In this document: positions 1-7,297 of the stretch, one piece after another
How positions within the stretch are numbered: position 1 is the first letter of the stretch
Layout: each line of letters opens with the position of its first letter
NCBI GenBank assembly: GCA_963579025.1
Contig: CAUZFZ010000047.1
Location: forward strand, 1-60,823
Direction: 5' to 3'
From: CAUZFZ01 sp963579025
GTDB taxonomy: Bacteria > Planctomycetota > Planctomycetia > Planctomycetales > Planctomycetaceae
Length of the DNA: 60,823 nt
The notes under the pieces: generated by a model
Seen by the model: the letters and a program-made list of their open reading frames with translations, nothing else
What the model was told of the DNA's origin: nothing
Databases searched by the model: none
Position numbers and translations under genes: made by a program

Positions 1-273
1 TCTGAGCCACCGAATACGGCCTTTTCAAGGCTGAAACCCTCAAGAGGCCGTTTCAAGTCCGGGCTAGCAGGCGAACCGGTCTCAGACGACACCAGTCCAG
101 TGGAATGCTACGGCGTGTCAACGGCCGGGCGGTTTCTGGATTTTGATCGCCGGACGATCTGCTCGCTGATCGAAGCGGGTGACCTGACGGCTGTACGCCG
201 CCGCGAACGACTCTACGTTTCAGGCGAAGAGCTTTTCCGGTTTGTCGGGTTGCTCGATCCAGCGTCGGCCTGA
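1..273 (+). CDS. Helix-turn-helix (excisionase/MerR-like) protein, 5' end outside window
   Basis: The reading frame is open from base 1 to the TGA at 271-273, so at least 90 residues belong to a gene whose start may lie upstream. The C-terminal half reads YGVSTAGRFLDFDRRTICSL followed by IEAGDLTAVRRRERLYVSGE. This is the pattern of the HTH_17/excisionase fold: 'V-T-A-x-F-L-x-x-D-R-R-T-I', then 'L-I-x-x-G-x-L-x-A' and a basic wing with a final 'L...F'. Such proteins bind DNA and often act in mobile-element excision or as small regulators. The first 33 residues are low complexity and fit no family I recognise. A GTG at 100 could instead start a complete 57-residue protein. The gene overlaps the 3' end of the opposite-strand methyltransferase remnant, which suggests a recombination junction here. 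Confidence 0.55.
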   Translation, partial: SEPPNTAFSRLKPSRGRFKSGLAGEPVSDDTSPVECYGVSTAGRFLDFDRRTICSLIEAGDLTAVRRRERLYVSGEELFRFVGLLDPASA

Positions 274-534
274 GTTGATACCCATTGTGAAGATCAAGAC
301 GCCATCGGGCTTCAGTCCGTCACAGAACTTTTGCAGGACGAATGCCTGCTGGGCGAGCGGTACGTGCCAGATGCTATCCCATCCCGTGATGAAGTCATAT
401 TGGCGAGGCAAGGTCCAGTCGCAGATGTCCGCGTGATCGACCGTAACGTCTGGATCGCGCCGTTTCGCCAGAGTTCCGTAGACCGATGTACTAACCGTTT
501 GGCTTCCGTCACCAGACTTGGAACGGTGACAACC
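220..534 (-). pseudogene. SAM-dependent methyltransferase remnant, truncated at both ends
   Basis: On the minus strand a frame runs from just after a TAG at 535-537 to a TAA at 220-222. It contains a glycine-rich SGDGS segment like methyltransferase motif I. Downstream come 'VTVDHADICDW' (acidic loop, motif II/III) and 'YDFITGWDSIWHVPL', then 'LKPDGVLIFTMG' (motif IV-VI region). That order is diagnostic of class I SAM-dependent methyltransferases. No good start codon precedes motif I in this frame, and a stop lies directly upstream. The protein also ends shortly after the LKPDG strand, without the usual C-terminal third. I therefore read it as a fragment broken on both sides. Its 3' end overlaps the end of the HTH gene on the other strand. 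Confidence 0.6.
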
Positions 535-678
535 CTAACGGCAACTTGAATCAGCGGGTGTGGCCACACCCGCAAGCAAGGTGTTTGGCCGTTTTCTAGC
601 GTCTCGACAGCAATGAGTCAGGTGCGTTTCACACTAGAAATCATGAGTTTTCCCGCGTTTCTTGCTGGCGGGGGCAGG

Positions 679-720
679 CGATTTTGAATCCCGCGCGTCT
701 GCCAATTCCGCCACTCCGGC
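679..720 (-). pseudogene. 5' fragment of tRNA-Leu (CAA anticodon)
   Basis: Read on the minus strand from base 720, the sequence begins GCCGGAGTGGCGGAATTGGC. It continues through the D-arm (AGACGC) into an anticodon loop TTCAAAA, so the anticodon is CAA. This matches the 5' half of a bacterial tRNA-Leu almost base for base. After the loop the 3' anticodon strand is broken (TCGCC instead of the TCCCG that would pair). No variable arm, T-loop (GTTCGA) or CTCCGGC acceptor strand follows in the next 150 bases. It is therefore a tRNA stub and not a working gene, probably left by integration or rearrangement. Confidence 0.7.
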
Positions 721-1140
721 TTATGTTGTCACGCTCTGCGCGTCAGCAGCTCATCGCCGCCCTGCCCTGCCCTTCCTCGGATATGCCGATGCGATTCGCC
801 GCGACCACCGAAGCCAGAAAGGCCATCTCAAGTTGTCAGCAGAGGCGTACGTTAGCCGATCGCCCTTGCGGTCAACAATGACGACAGTGGCCTGGCCAGC
901 ACGCGAATCCGCCAGTGAGGCGGAGTCCATCCGGCCCCGCGAGTTACGTCGCAGGGTGGCCCAGATAACCCTCCAGGATTGTCTGGGCCACCCTGCGGAG
1001 TTCTGCAACTGACACTCGGCAACTGGCCTGCAGGGTCTTGAGCTGGCGGTCGCCAGGCACGGCTTTCAAAACGGCAGAACGCTATGGTCACCACGTTGCT
1101 GCAACGCCATCGAAATGGACCTGTCAGGCCGTGATGCAGA
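721..1140. other. Non-coding stretch between tRNA stub and toxin-antitoxin pair
   Basis: No frame here has recognisable protein character. The only structure I see is the inverted repeat at 951-996. The open frames on both strands have arginine/proline/serine-rich shadow composition. Confidence 0.4.
951..996. repeat. 15-bp perfect inverted repeat
   Basis: The arms GCAGGGTGGCCCAGA (951-965) and TCTGGGCCACCCTGC (982-996) are exact reverse complements around a 16-base loop. No T-run follows on either side, so an ordinary intrinsic terminator is unlikely. A dispersed palindromic repeat is a better reading. Confidence 0.6.
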
Positions 1141-1575
1141 TCATGGAGCCTCCGCCGTCCAATCTTCCACACTCAGACTCGGGATCTTTTCGAAGTCCAC
1201 GGTGTTGCGAGTCAACACCGTCATCCCACTGGCGATTGCGATGGCTCCGATCCGAAGGTCCATCGTGCCGATCCGAATTCGCTGACGACGAAGCTCTGTG
1301 AAGACATCGGCGGCGACCGGAGAGTACGGCAAAACCTGCGCTCTGGCGAAATCCATCAGGATTCCTTCCAGCTTGAGGTAAACCTGAGCCACGGACTCTT
1401 CGTTACGGGCTCTCGCGATGTAGGCATTCCACCCCTGAATCTGCTCGTGGAATGAGACAATTGCCACGAAGAACTGCGACTCGTCGTGCCGTTGGAGTCG
1501 GTCTCGCAGCGTCTCGAATTCCCGTCCTCGCTGGCGTTGCAGGAGCCCGAGGTGATCTGTGTCGAAGAGGAACAT
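1141..1575 (-). CDS. PIN-domain toxin (VapC-like ribonuclease)
   Basis: This 144-residue protein has the layout of a type II VapC toxin. It opens with MFLFDTDHLGLLQ, where the first catalytic aspartate sits at the end of strand 1. The C-terminal part reads 'GTMDLRIGAIAIASG', then 'TVLTRNTVDFEKIP' and 'LSVEDW', the usual acidic cluster (D-x-R-I-A, T-x-N-x-x-D-F) of PIN ribonucleases. These enzymes cleave RNA, most often tRNA or rRNA sites, using Mg2+ held by four acidic residues. Its ATG directly follows the stop of the antitoxin gene with no gap, so the two should be translated together from one antitoxin-first transcript. The target cannot be read from the sequence. Confidence 0.85.
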   Translation of the reverse strand: MFLFDTDHLGLLQRQRGREFETLRDRLQRHDESQFFVAIVSFHEQIQGWNAYIARARNEESVAQVYLKLEGILMDFARAQVLPYSPVAADVFTELRRQRIRIGTMDLRIGAIAIASGMTVLTRNTVDFEKIPSLSVEDWTAEAP

Positions 1576-1776
1576 CTACTCTGAATCACCGGGCTGATCG
1601 CTGTCCCGAATCTCCTTCCCGAGCCGCAGAATCTCGTCGAATTCCGGGTCGTCTTTGAATGAACCGGTCACTTGGGAGACCCAGCCGGATTTTAAGCCGT
1701 CACTCTCGGTCCTGGCTTTCAGGAGCTCAAGCTCTTTCTCGACTCTTGTTAACCGCTGCTCGATCTTCTCTGACAT
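1576..1776 (-). CDS. Antitoxin paired with PIN toxin
   Basis: I start this 66-residue protein at the internal ATG encoding MSEKIEQRLTRVEKELELLK. The longer frame up to 1866 adds sequence that looks untranslated. The N-terminus is a short heptad coiled coil, likely for dimerisation. The C-terminus (VSQVTGSFKDDPEFDEILRL) is the conserved tail seen in small antitoxins that sit before PIN toxins, and should wrap the toxin active site. There is no obvious AbrB, RHH or HTH DNA-binding motif, so autoregulation cannot be claimed from sequence. The stop codon abuts the toxin start, as expected for a coupled antitoxin-toxin operon. Confidence 0.75.
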   Translation of the reverse strand: MSEKIEQRLTRVEKELELLKARTESDGLKSGWVSQVTGSFKDDPEFDEILRLGKEIRDSDQPGDSE

Positions 1777-2029
1777 TTCAGACTCACTCTGGACAGCGTA
1801 CCGGTCGAAAAGTGCTGCTTGACGACAGAATGCCTCAGCCATGCCCGGCAGGATATTCCCGCCCATGACTGTCTGACAACATGACTCCCTGGGGATGTGA
1901 AAGCGGGATTCGGCAAATAACGGCTAACGGGTCCAACAAGCCGTGGCTGAGGGATTCACGCGAGTGGATGCTGACCTTCGCACGGCCCGCCGCAGCTTCC
2001 ATCGCGTGGGAGCCATCACGACACTGCTG

Positions 2030-2143
2030 TCAGCCAACGATCTCATCGGGCTCTGCCAGGACTTCCGTCAGAAGCTCTTCATGGTGCAGTTCAGAGGCCA
2101 ATTGTCGTATCAGCGACTGGAGACCAGTGAAACCGTCCGACAT
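2030..2143 (-). CDS. Possible 37-residue small protein
   Basis: An ATG frame starting MSDGFTGLQSLIRQLASELH and ending in an acidic helix (EELLTEVLAEPDEIVG) lies 30 bases after the small membrane protein on the same strand. Its amphipathic, Leu/Glu-rich composition looks more protein-like than the shadow frames around it. No strong ribosome-binding site is visible and I recognise no family. It could be a third cistron of the 2829-2174 operon or the start of a decayed gene. Confidence 0.25.
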   Translation of the reverse strand: MSDGFTGLQSLIRQLASELHHEELLTEVLAEPDEIVG

Positions 2144-2173
2144 CCAGCCCGGCCAGAATCCAGTGAGCCGTCA

Positions 2174-2404
2174 TCAGTACGAATGTAAGTCCCTGCGTAA
2201 GGCGATCCTGATTTCCTGGTCCCTGTCGCTCCCGCAGCAGGTCAGGAGAAGCAGAAGCCGCATTGACCAGCGCAAAAAAAAAGCCAGAACAACCAGGACG
2301 CCCCACACGAACGGCAGATTCCATGTACCAGCGACAGTGAAGATGATCGCTCCCACTGCCACGGGAAATATCAGCGAACGAACTGCAGCGGCGGCTCTGG
2401 ACAT
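2174..2404 (-). CDS. Small two-helix membrane protein
   Basis: A 76-residue protein with two hydrophobic spans (about residues 9-25 and 30-55) and a charged C-terminal tail rich in Arg and Asp. It starts five bases after the stop of the upstream membrane gene (2829-2410), so the two are almost certainly one transcript. I recognise no family. The arrangement suggests the two proteins act together in the inner membrane. The start could be later, but the first Met gives a sensible positively charged N-terminus. Confidence 0.55.
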   Translation of the reverse strand: MSRAAAAVRSLIFPVAVGAIIFTVAGTWNLPFVWGVLVVLAFFLRWSMRLLLLLTCCGSDRDQEIRIALRRDLHSY

Positions 2405-2409
2405 TTAAC

Positions 2410-2829
2410 TCAAGCGGGTCCGATGTTGCTTTCAGGGCGATCCGCACTCCTGCCGACACGGCGATTATTGCCCCTGCCAAAGTGGTAACCGAAGTACCCC
2501 CCTGCCGCGATCATGAGCAACGCGACAGGACGTAGCTCGTGAATGTGCCCGATGAAGTACACGAGGCGGCCGTCCTTGACGAAGGGGAAGAATTGCCATT
2601 CCGTGAACAGGCCGAGGCCCGTTGCCAGAATGGCACTGATCACGCCGCAGATCGCGGATTCCTCACGCGACAGCTTGCCGGCACCAAAGCCCAAAGCAGC
2701 TCCGGGGATGATCATGGCATAGAAGCCTTGGCGCAGGACCCAGCCAAAGACGAAGTAACCGACACAACCGCCGATCGCGGCGCCCGCCAACCGGCCTGCG
2801 ACACTGGCGACTCCTAACCTGCGCGCCAT
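2410..2829 (-). CDS. Hypothetical membrane protein
   Basis: A 139-residue protein with four hydrophobic, glycine-rich segments: AAIGGCVGYFVFGWVL, FYAMIIPGAALGFGAG, CGVISAILATGLGLF and ALLMIAAGGYFGYHFG. Between spans three and four lies a conserved-looking loop, 'EWQFFPFVKDGRL' then 'FIGHIHELRPV'. This looks like a family found in many environmental bacteria with no known function. A clear GGAG sits a few bases before the ATG, which supports this start. It heads a two- or three-gene minus-strand operon. Confidence 0.7.
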   Translation of the reverse strand: MARRLGVASVAGRLAGAAIGGCVGYFVFGWVLRQGFYAMIIPGAALGFGAGKLSREESAICGVISAILATGLGLFTEWQFFPFVKDGRLVYFIGHIHELRPVALLMIAAGGYFGYHFGRGNNRRVGRSADRPESNIGPA

Positions 2830-3042
2830 CTTTCACTCCGATTCCGTGTGAAGGTTCGTTGCCACGCGAGCGTGGCGGGACTCGACTATAGTGCGTGTCG
2901 CGTCGGGCGGGCACAAAGATTCCGTCACGGCGAATACTCTATGTCCATGACTTTTCGATTGAACCATCGGCACGCGCACCGTTGTCTGTTCACAACCCAC
3001 AGTCGCGGCGGTTCAGCAATTTGACTCGACGAGAAAACGAGC

Positions 3043-3882
3043 ATGTCCCGTTCAGATGACTTTGATCGACCGGATGACCTTGAACCGGTTGACGACTTCG
3101 ATTCGCCCGACGACTTCGATGATTCGGACGACTTCGATGACTCGGACGATTCCGATCACAGTGAGGACTTCGATCGCAGCGGTGACTTTGGTGGCAGCCA
3201 TTCCAGTCCGGCGGGCATGAGCGGCTGCGCCAAGATTGCGCTCGGCTGCGGCGTCATTGTTCTGCTGCTGGCGATCGGAGCCGGAATCGTCGGCCTGTGG
3301 GTCGCCAACAACGCCCGCGAATTCGGGGCCGACCTTGCCGGCACATTGATGAAGGAAGGTCTGAAAGAACTCCAGCTCCCCGACGATCAGCGGAAACGCA
3401 TCTTTGATCGAATCGACGAGGTGTCGACGCGTTTCAAGAACGACCAGATCACGATTGAAGAAGTCGGCGTGATCTTCAAGAACATTGCCGAGAGCCCGCT
3501 CATGCCGGCGGGCATGGCGCTCGTGGTTAACCGTGTGTATCTGCGTGACTCGGGATTGGACGACGACGAAAAAGCCGCGGCTCGCATTGCCATTCAGCGA
3601 TTCACTCACGGGACGATCAACAAGTCGATTCCGGAGGCAGAGGTCAACAAAGTACTCGACACGATCAGCACGCAGGATTCCCAGGGCAATCGTCAGTTCC
3701 GACAGCCACTGACCGACGACGAGCTGCGAGAGTTTGTGAAAGCGGCGGCGCAGGCTGCCGACGATGCGTCCGTTCCCGCAGAAGTCCCCGAGGTCAACTT
3801 TGCGGACGAATTCGACAAGGCTATTGACGAAGCTCTGGGACTCCCGGCCAAAGCGCCGCAAGGCAGTCCCGCCACGGATTAG
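3043..3882 (+). CDS. Single-pass membrane protein with acidic N-terminal repeats
   Basis: A 279-residue protein. Residues 1-55 are a low-complexity tract of short D-D-F-D/S units (DDFDDSDDFDDSDDSDHSED), strongly acidic. Residues 62-88 form one transmembrane helix rich in Gly, Val and Leu. The remaining 190 residues are soluble and mostly helical with regular charged residues, ending in a Pro/Ala tail. There is no signal peptide before the acidic tract, so the acidic part is probably cytoplasmic and the helical part periplasmic. No known domain was recognised. The Asp-rich region could bind cations or basic partners. The gene stands alone, about 340 bases before coaE. Confidence 0.75.
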   Translation: MSRSDDFDRPDDLEPVDDFDSPDDFDDSDDFDDSDDSDHSEDFDRSGDFGGSHSSPAGMSGCAKIALGCGVIVLLLAIGAGIVGLWVANNAREFGADLAGTLMKEGLKELQLPDDQRKRIFDRIDEVSTRFKNDQITIEEVGVIFKNIAESPLMPAGMALVVNRVYLRDSGLDDDEKAAARIAIQRFTHGTINKSIPEAEVNKVLDTISTQDSQGNRQFRQPLTDDELREFVKAAAQAADDASVPAEVPEVNFADEFDKAIDEALGLPAKAPQGSPATD

Positions 3883-4218
3883 TGCTGTGTCAGTCGTGTT
3901 TCGAGGGGTAGCCGAAGTCAGCAGACTTTGGCTGGACCCGAGGAAACCAAACTCGGGCGTGTTCGGCGACATACATCACGGCTCTCGAAGCACCAGACAC
4001 TGCGAATCACATGTTGGCAGAACGGGTACACCGTTCGCTTGTGATGGCCGAAAGTGCATGCTTGACAGGTCATGACGATTCGGGCAGGATGACTGAACAT
4101 CCCTGAGAATTCCCTTCCCCAGCATCCCCCCAGCGGTCACGACGCCGCTTTCCTCTGTCTCTTGCAACGGATTGTTTGAGTCTCGCCGTTCTCTTCTCTC
4201 TGACCCACCCCGCCTCGC
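3883..4218. other. Intergenic region upstream of coaE
   Basis: No frame in this 336-base gap looks coding. It holds a possible promoter (4062-4090). Its 3' half probably forms the leader of the coaE-rho-ribH-nusB transcript. Confidence 0.4.
4062..4090 (+). promoter_or_regulatory. Possible sigma-70-type promoter for coaE
   Basis: A perfect TTGACA (4062-4067) is followed after 17 bases by CAGGAT (4085-4090), a weak -10 match (3 of 6). The position, about 130 bases before coaE, is reasonable. Planctomycete promoter consensus is poorly known, so this is tentative. Confidence 0.22.
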
Positions 4219-4836
4219 GTGTCTGTTCGAACGCATCCTTTCGTGGTTGGCATTATCGGTGGCATCGGGTCCGGTAAGAGCGCGGTAGCTCGCGGCCTTG
4301 GCTCACGTTTTCGCGTACGAATAATCGACGCGGATCGGATCGGCCACGAGGTGCTCACCCTTCCCCGCGTTAAAGACGAGATACGATCCAACATTGGTCA
4401 GGACGTTTTTGACGGTCCTGATGTGGACCGTCGAGCTCTGGCTCGGCGAGTTTTTGGCACGTCACCTCATCATTCCCAATCCCTGATCCAACTGGAACGC
4501 ATCGTCCACCCTGAGATTCGTGGGCAACTCAAAGTGCAGATCGAACAGACCGGCACAGACTTTGACCTCATCGTTCTTGATGCGGCCGTCATGCTCGAAG
4601 CTGGCTGGAACGGTCTGTGTGACGCGGTTGCCTTTGTGGATGTCCCATTCGAGTCCCGGCTTGCTCGTGTCAGCGAGCGGCATGGCTGGAATGAAGACGA
4701 ACTTCGACGTCGTGAGGCCAGTCAGCTTTCTCTGGACAAGAAGCGGCAGGCCGCACATGTCACCATCACGAACGACGGCACTCTGGACGACGCAGTGACT
4801 GAATTGACAACCTGGCTCGAAGCCAGACTCTCCTGA
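4219..4836 (+). CDS. coaE: Dephospho-CoA kinase
   Basis: A 205-residue protein, the usual length for CoaE. It catalyses the last step of coenzyme A synthesis, ATP-dependent phosphorylation of the 3'-hydroxyl of dephospho-CoA, in the cytoplasm. The P-loop GGIGSGKS is at residues 14-21, preceded by the hydrophobic strand VVGII. The family motif DADRIGHEVL follows from residue 37, and 'VLDAAVMLEAGW' matches the CoaE D-P-L-L-E/F-E region. The start is GTG at 4219, chosen because the P-loop strand begins directly after it and no in-frame ATG lies close upstream. It is followed by rho after 131 bases. Confidence 0.93.
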   Translation: MSVRTHPFVVGIIGGIGSGKSAVARGLGSRFRVRIIDADRIGHEVLTLPRVKDEIRSNIGQDVFDGPDVDRRALARRVFGTSPHHSQSLIQLERIVHPEIRGQLKVQIEQTGTDFDLIVLDAAVMLEAGWNGLCDAVAFVDVPFESRLARVSERHGWNEDELRRREASQLSLDKKRQAAHVTITNDGTLDDAVTELTTWLEARLS

Positions 4837-4967
4837 CACATCCTCGACAGCAAACATCCAATTCCGGCCGGCAACATCCGCTGCTGGCTGACTTATCTTC
4901 ATCACCCCACTGGCCATTCGGCCTGCAAGTCCCGCACTCCTCTCACCGCATCCAATGGTGGTCTGCC

Positions 4968-6374
4968 ATGTCCAGGACCGACTGGAATCCCGAGGCCTCG
5001 CCCGCAACCGTGTCAGAATCAGCAGCCACAGAAACGGCTCCGGTTGCGCAAGACACCGGCGACGATGTCGTATTCCCCGCCGACGAGCGCTACGAGGAAA
5101 TCAAACGCGGGGATGTGCATATTGCGCAGCTTCAGCGGATGACCATGAAGGAACTGCTCCAGCTCGCTCGCGACGAGCGGATTTCCGAATACAACGGGCT
5201 CAAGAAGCAGGACCTGATCTTCAAGATTCTCAAGGAACGCACGCGCATCAACGGTCTGATGTTCGGCGAGGGAACGCTGGAGATTCTGCCTGATGGATTC
5301 GGCTTTCTGCGTAGCCCTGACTATCACTACCTGCCGTGCCCGGACGACATCTACGTCTCACCGAGCCAGATACGTCGCTTCGGTCTGAAGACCGGGGCAA
5401 CAGTGGCCGGACAGATTCGGCCGCCTAAAGAGAACGAACGCTACTTCGCACTGCTCCGTGTTGAAGCGATCAACGGCCATGACCCGAACGACGTGATGGG
5501 CCGAGTTTCATTCGACGACCTCACGCCGCTGCACCCCCAGGAGCGGTTGAAACTTTCGACTGACCCGCAGGAGGTGAGTACGCGAATTGTCGACATGCTC
5601 AGCCCCATCGGGATGGGACAGCGAGGGTTGATCGTCTCGCCGCCGAAAGCGGGTAAGACCATCCTGCTGAAGAAGCTGGCCCAGGCGGCCATCGTGAACC
5701 ATCCGGAAGCCTATGTGATCGTGCTGCTGATTGACGAACGGCCCGAAGAAGTCACCGATATGGAACGGGAAGTTCGTGCCGACAACTGCGAGGTCGTCAG
5801 CAGCACGTTCGACGAACCACCCAGTCGGCACATACAGGTGGCCGAAATGGTCATCGAGAAGGCCAAACGCATGGTCGAGTGTGGCCGCGACGTGATCATC
5901 TTCCTGGACTCGATCACTCGACTGGCCCGGGCCTGGAACACCGAGTGCCCGCACTCCGGCAAGATTCTGACCGGTGGCGTCGATGCCAACGCACTGCAGC
6001 ATCCCAAGCGGTTTTTCGGGGCCGCGCGTAATGTCGAAGACGGCGGCAGTCTGACCATCGTCGCAACGGCGCTGGTCGATACCGGATCGAAGATGGACGA
6101 AGTGATCTTCGAAGAGTTCAAAGGCACTGGTAACACCGAGCTGTATCTGGATCGCCGGATGGTTGAAAAACGCATCTGGCCCGCGATTGACGTGAATCGT
6201 TCCGGCACCCGACGCGAAGAACTGCTGATGGGCCCGGATGAGCTGCAGCGTATCTGGGTTCTGCGTCGCGTGCTGAGCGACATGAATCCCGTCGAAGCGA
6301 TGGAGCTGGTCGTCAACCGCCTGCGAAAGACGAAAACCAACGACGAGTTTCTGATCACAATGAACCTGTCCTGA
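4968..6374 (+). CDS. rho: Transcription termination factor Rho
   Basis: A 468-residue RNA-dependent ATPase/helicase that ends untranslated transcripts. After an acidic 40-residue N-terminal extension, the Rho_N helix-loop-helix (MKELLQLARDERISEYNGLK, from residue 60) leads into the cold-shock RNA-binding domain (about 99-165, 'EGTLEILPDGFGFLR'). The ATPase core has Walker A SPPKAGKT (224-231), Walker B VIIFLDS (309-315), and the R-loop/Q-loop region around 'VATALVDTGSKMDE'. All signature elements are present, with only a modest N-terminal extension. The CoaE-Rho order may be a shared operon. Confidence 0.97.
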   Translation: MSRTDWNPEASPATVSESAATETAPVAQDTGDDVVFPADERYEEIKRGDVHIAQLQRMTMKELLQLARDERISEYNGLKKQDLIFKILKERTRINGLMFGEGTLEILPDGFGFLRSPDYHYLPCPDDIYVSPSQIRRFGLKTGATVAGQIRPPKENERYFALLRVEAINGHDPNDVMGRVSFDDLTPLHPQERLKLSTDPQEVSTRIVDMLSPIGMGQRGLIVSPPKAGKTILLKKLAQAAIVNHPEAYVIVLLIDERPEEVTDMEREVRADNCEVVSSTFDEPPSRHIQVAEMVIEKAKRMVECGRDVIIFLDSITRLARAWNTECPHSGKILTGGVDANALQHPKRFFGAARNVEDGGSLTIVATALVDTGSKMDEVIFEEFKGTGNTELYLDRRMVEKRIWPAIDVNRSGTRREELLMGPDELQRIWVLRRVLSDMNPVEAMELVVNRLRKTKTNDEFLITMNLS

Positions 6375-6395
6375 AATGACCTCGCGCCTGCATCC

Positions 6396-6881
6396 ATGAC
6401 GAAGCACATTGAAGGCAAACTGATTCTGACGGACGAGTCGATCGCGGTCGTTGTGGCACGATTCAACGATCTCATCACGACGCGACTGCTCGACGGGACG
6501 CTGGACACGCTGCGTCGACACGGTGCATCGGATGAACGCGTCACGGTCGTGCATGTACCCGGCTCGTTCGAAATTCCACTGACCGCAGACCGTCTGGCGA
6601 ACTCCGGAAAGTTTGATGCCGTGATCTGCCTGGGCGCCGTCATTCAGGGACAGACGACGCATCACGAGTACATCAATCACCAGGTTGCGGCGGGGCTGAC
6701 ACAGGCGTCTCAGAACAGTGGCATCCCGGTAACTTTCGGTGTGCTGACGTGTCAGACAATGGACCAGGCGATGGATCGCGCCGGCGGCAAAGCCGGCAAC
6801 AAGGGCAACGAGGCCGCTCTCGCAGCGATCGAGATGATCTCGATGCTGAAACAGCTCCGTGAGCTGGGACTGAGTTCGTAG
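6396..6881 (+). CDS. ribH: 6,7-dimethyl-8-ribityllumazine synthase
   Basis: The penultimate enzyme of riboflavin synthesis. It condenses 5-amino-6-ribitylaminouracil with 3,4-dihydroxy-2-butanone 4-phosphate and usually forms icosahedral or pentameric assemblies. At 161 residues it has normal length. Visible motifs are ARFND near the N-terminus, VPGSFEIP (substrate ribityl contact), and CLGAVIQGQTTHHEYI, which contains the catalytic histidine and phosphate-binding residues. Near the C-terminus, 'GNKGNEAALAAIEM' is the family end motif. It lies 21 bases after rho and 11 bases before nusB. The ribH-nusB pairing is common in bacteria. Confidence 0.96.
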   Translation: MTKHIEGKLILTDESIAVVVARFNDLITTRLLDGTLDTLRRHGASDERVTVVHVPGSFEIPLTADRLANSGKFDAVICLGAVIQGQTTHHEYINHQVAAGLTQASQNSGIPVTFGVLTCQTMDQAMDRAGGKAGNKGNEAALAAIEMISMLKQLRELGLSS

Positions 6882-6892
6882 GACCAACGCGC

Positions 6893-7297
6893 ATGGCGCA
6901 ACGTCGCAAGGCCCGCGAGGCCGCACTGCAATTGCTCTACCAGAAGGACTTGAACGCCGACATCTCCGAGGCAGTCGCCCGTGAGATGCTGGGTGAGATC
7001 CTCGAAGTCGATTCGTATCGTGAATTCGCTTGGGAACTCTACTCTGGCACGCTTGAGGCACGAGCGAATCTGGACGAGCAGATTCAGGCCGTCGCCGAGA
7101 ACTGGAGCCTGTTACGAATGGCTCCCACGGACCGCAATCTGCTGCGGATGGGCGTCTACGAAATGATGACGGTAAAAACCCCCGCCCCCGTCGTACTCGA
7201 CGAATGCATCGAGCTGGCCCGGTCCTTCGGCTCCCAGCAAAGCGCCTCATTCGTCAACGGCGTCCTCGACAAGCTGATTCCCAAGGCGCCTGCTTAG
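6893..7297 (+). CDS. nusB: Transcription antitermination factor NusB
   Basis: A 134-residue all-helical RNA-binding protein that joins NusE (S10) on boxA of rRNA leaders to prevent premature termination. The N-terminus MAQRRKAREAALQLLYQ is the classic NusB opening. The C-terminal half shows 'PTDRNLLRMGVYEM' and 'VVLDECIELARSFG', ending 'FVNGVLDKL', all family signatures. It closes the rho-ribH-nusB run, so two transcription-termination factors sit together. No terminator hairpin with a T-run is obvious after it. Confidence 0.95.
   Translation: MAQRRKAREAALQLLYQKDLNADISEAVAREMLGEILEVDSYREFAWELYSGTLEARANLDEQIQAVAENWSLLRMAPTDRNLLRMGVYEMMTVKTPAPVVLDECIELARSFGSQQSASFVNGVLDKLIPKAPA

Noticed and set aside
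679..720. Intact tRNA-Leu gene
   Set aside because: The 3' anticodon strand does not pair, and no T-loop or acceptor 3' strand is found, so I record it as a fragment.
1881..2408. 175-residue plus-strand frame
   Set aside because: Serine/arginine-rich with no hydrophobic core. The opposite strand holds the more convincing membrane proteins.
5508..7250. 580-residue open frame on the minus strand across rho-ribH-nusB
   Set aside because: It is the antisense shadow of well-supported genes and has His/Arg-rich composition with no domain character.
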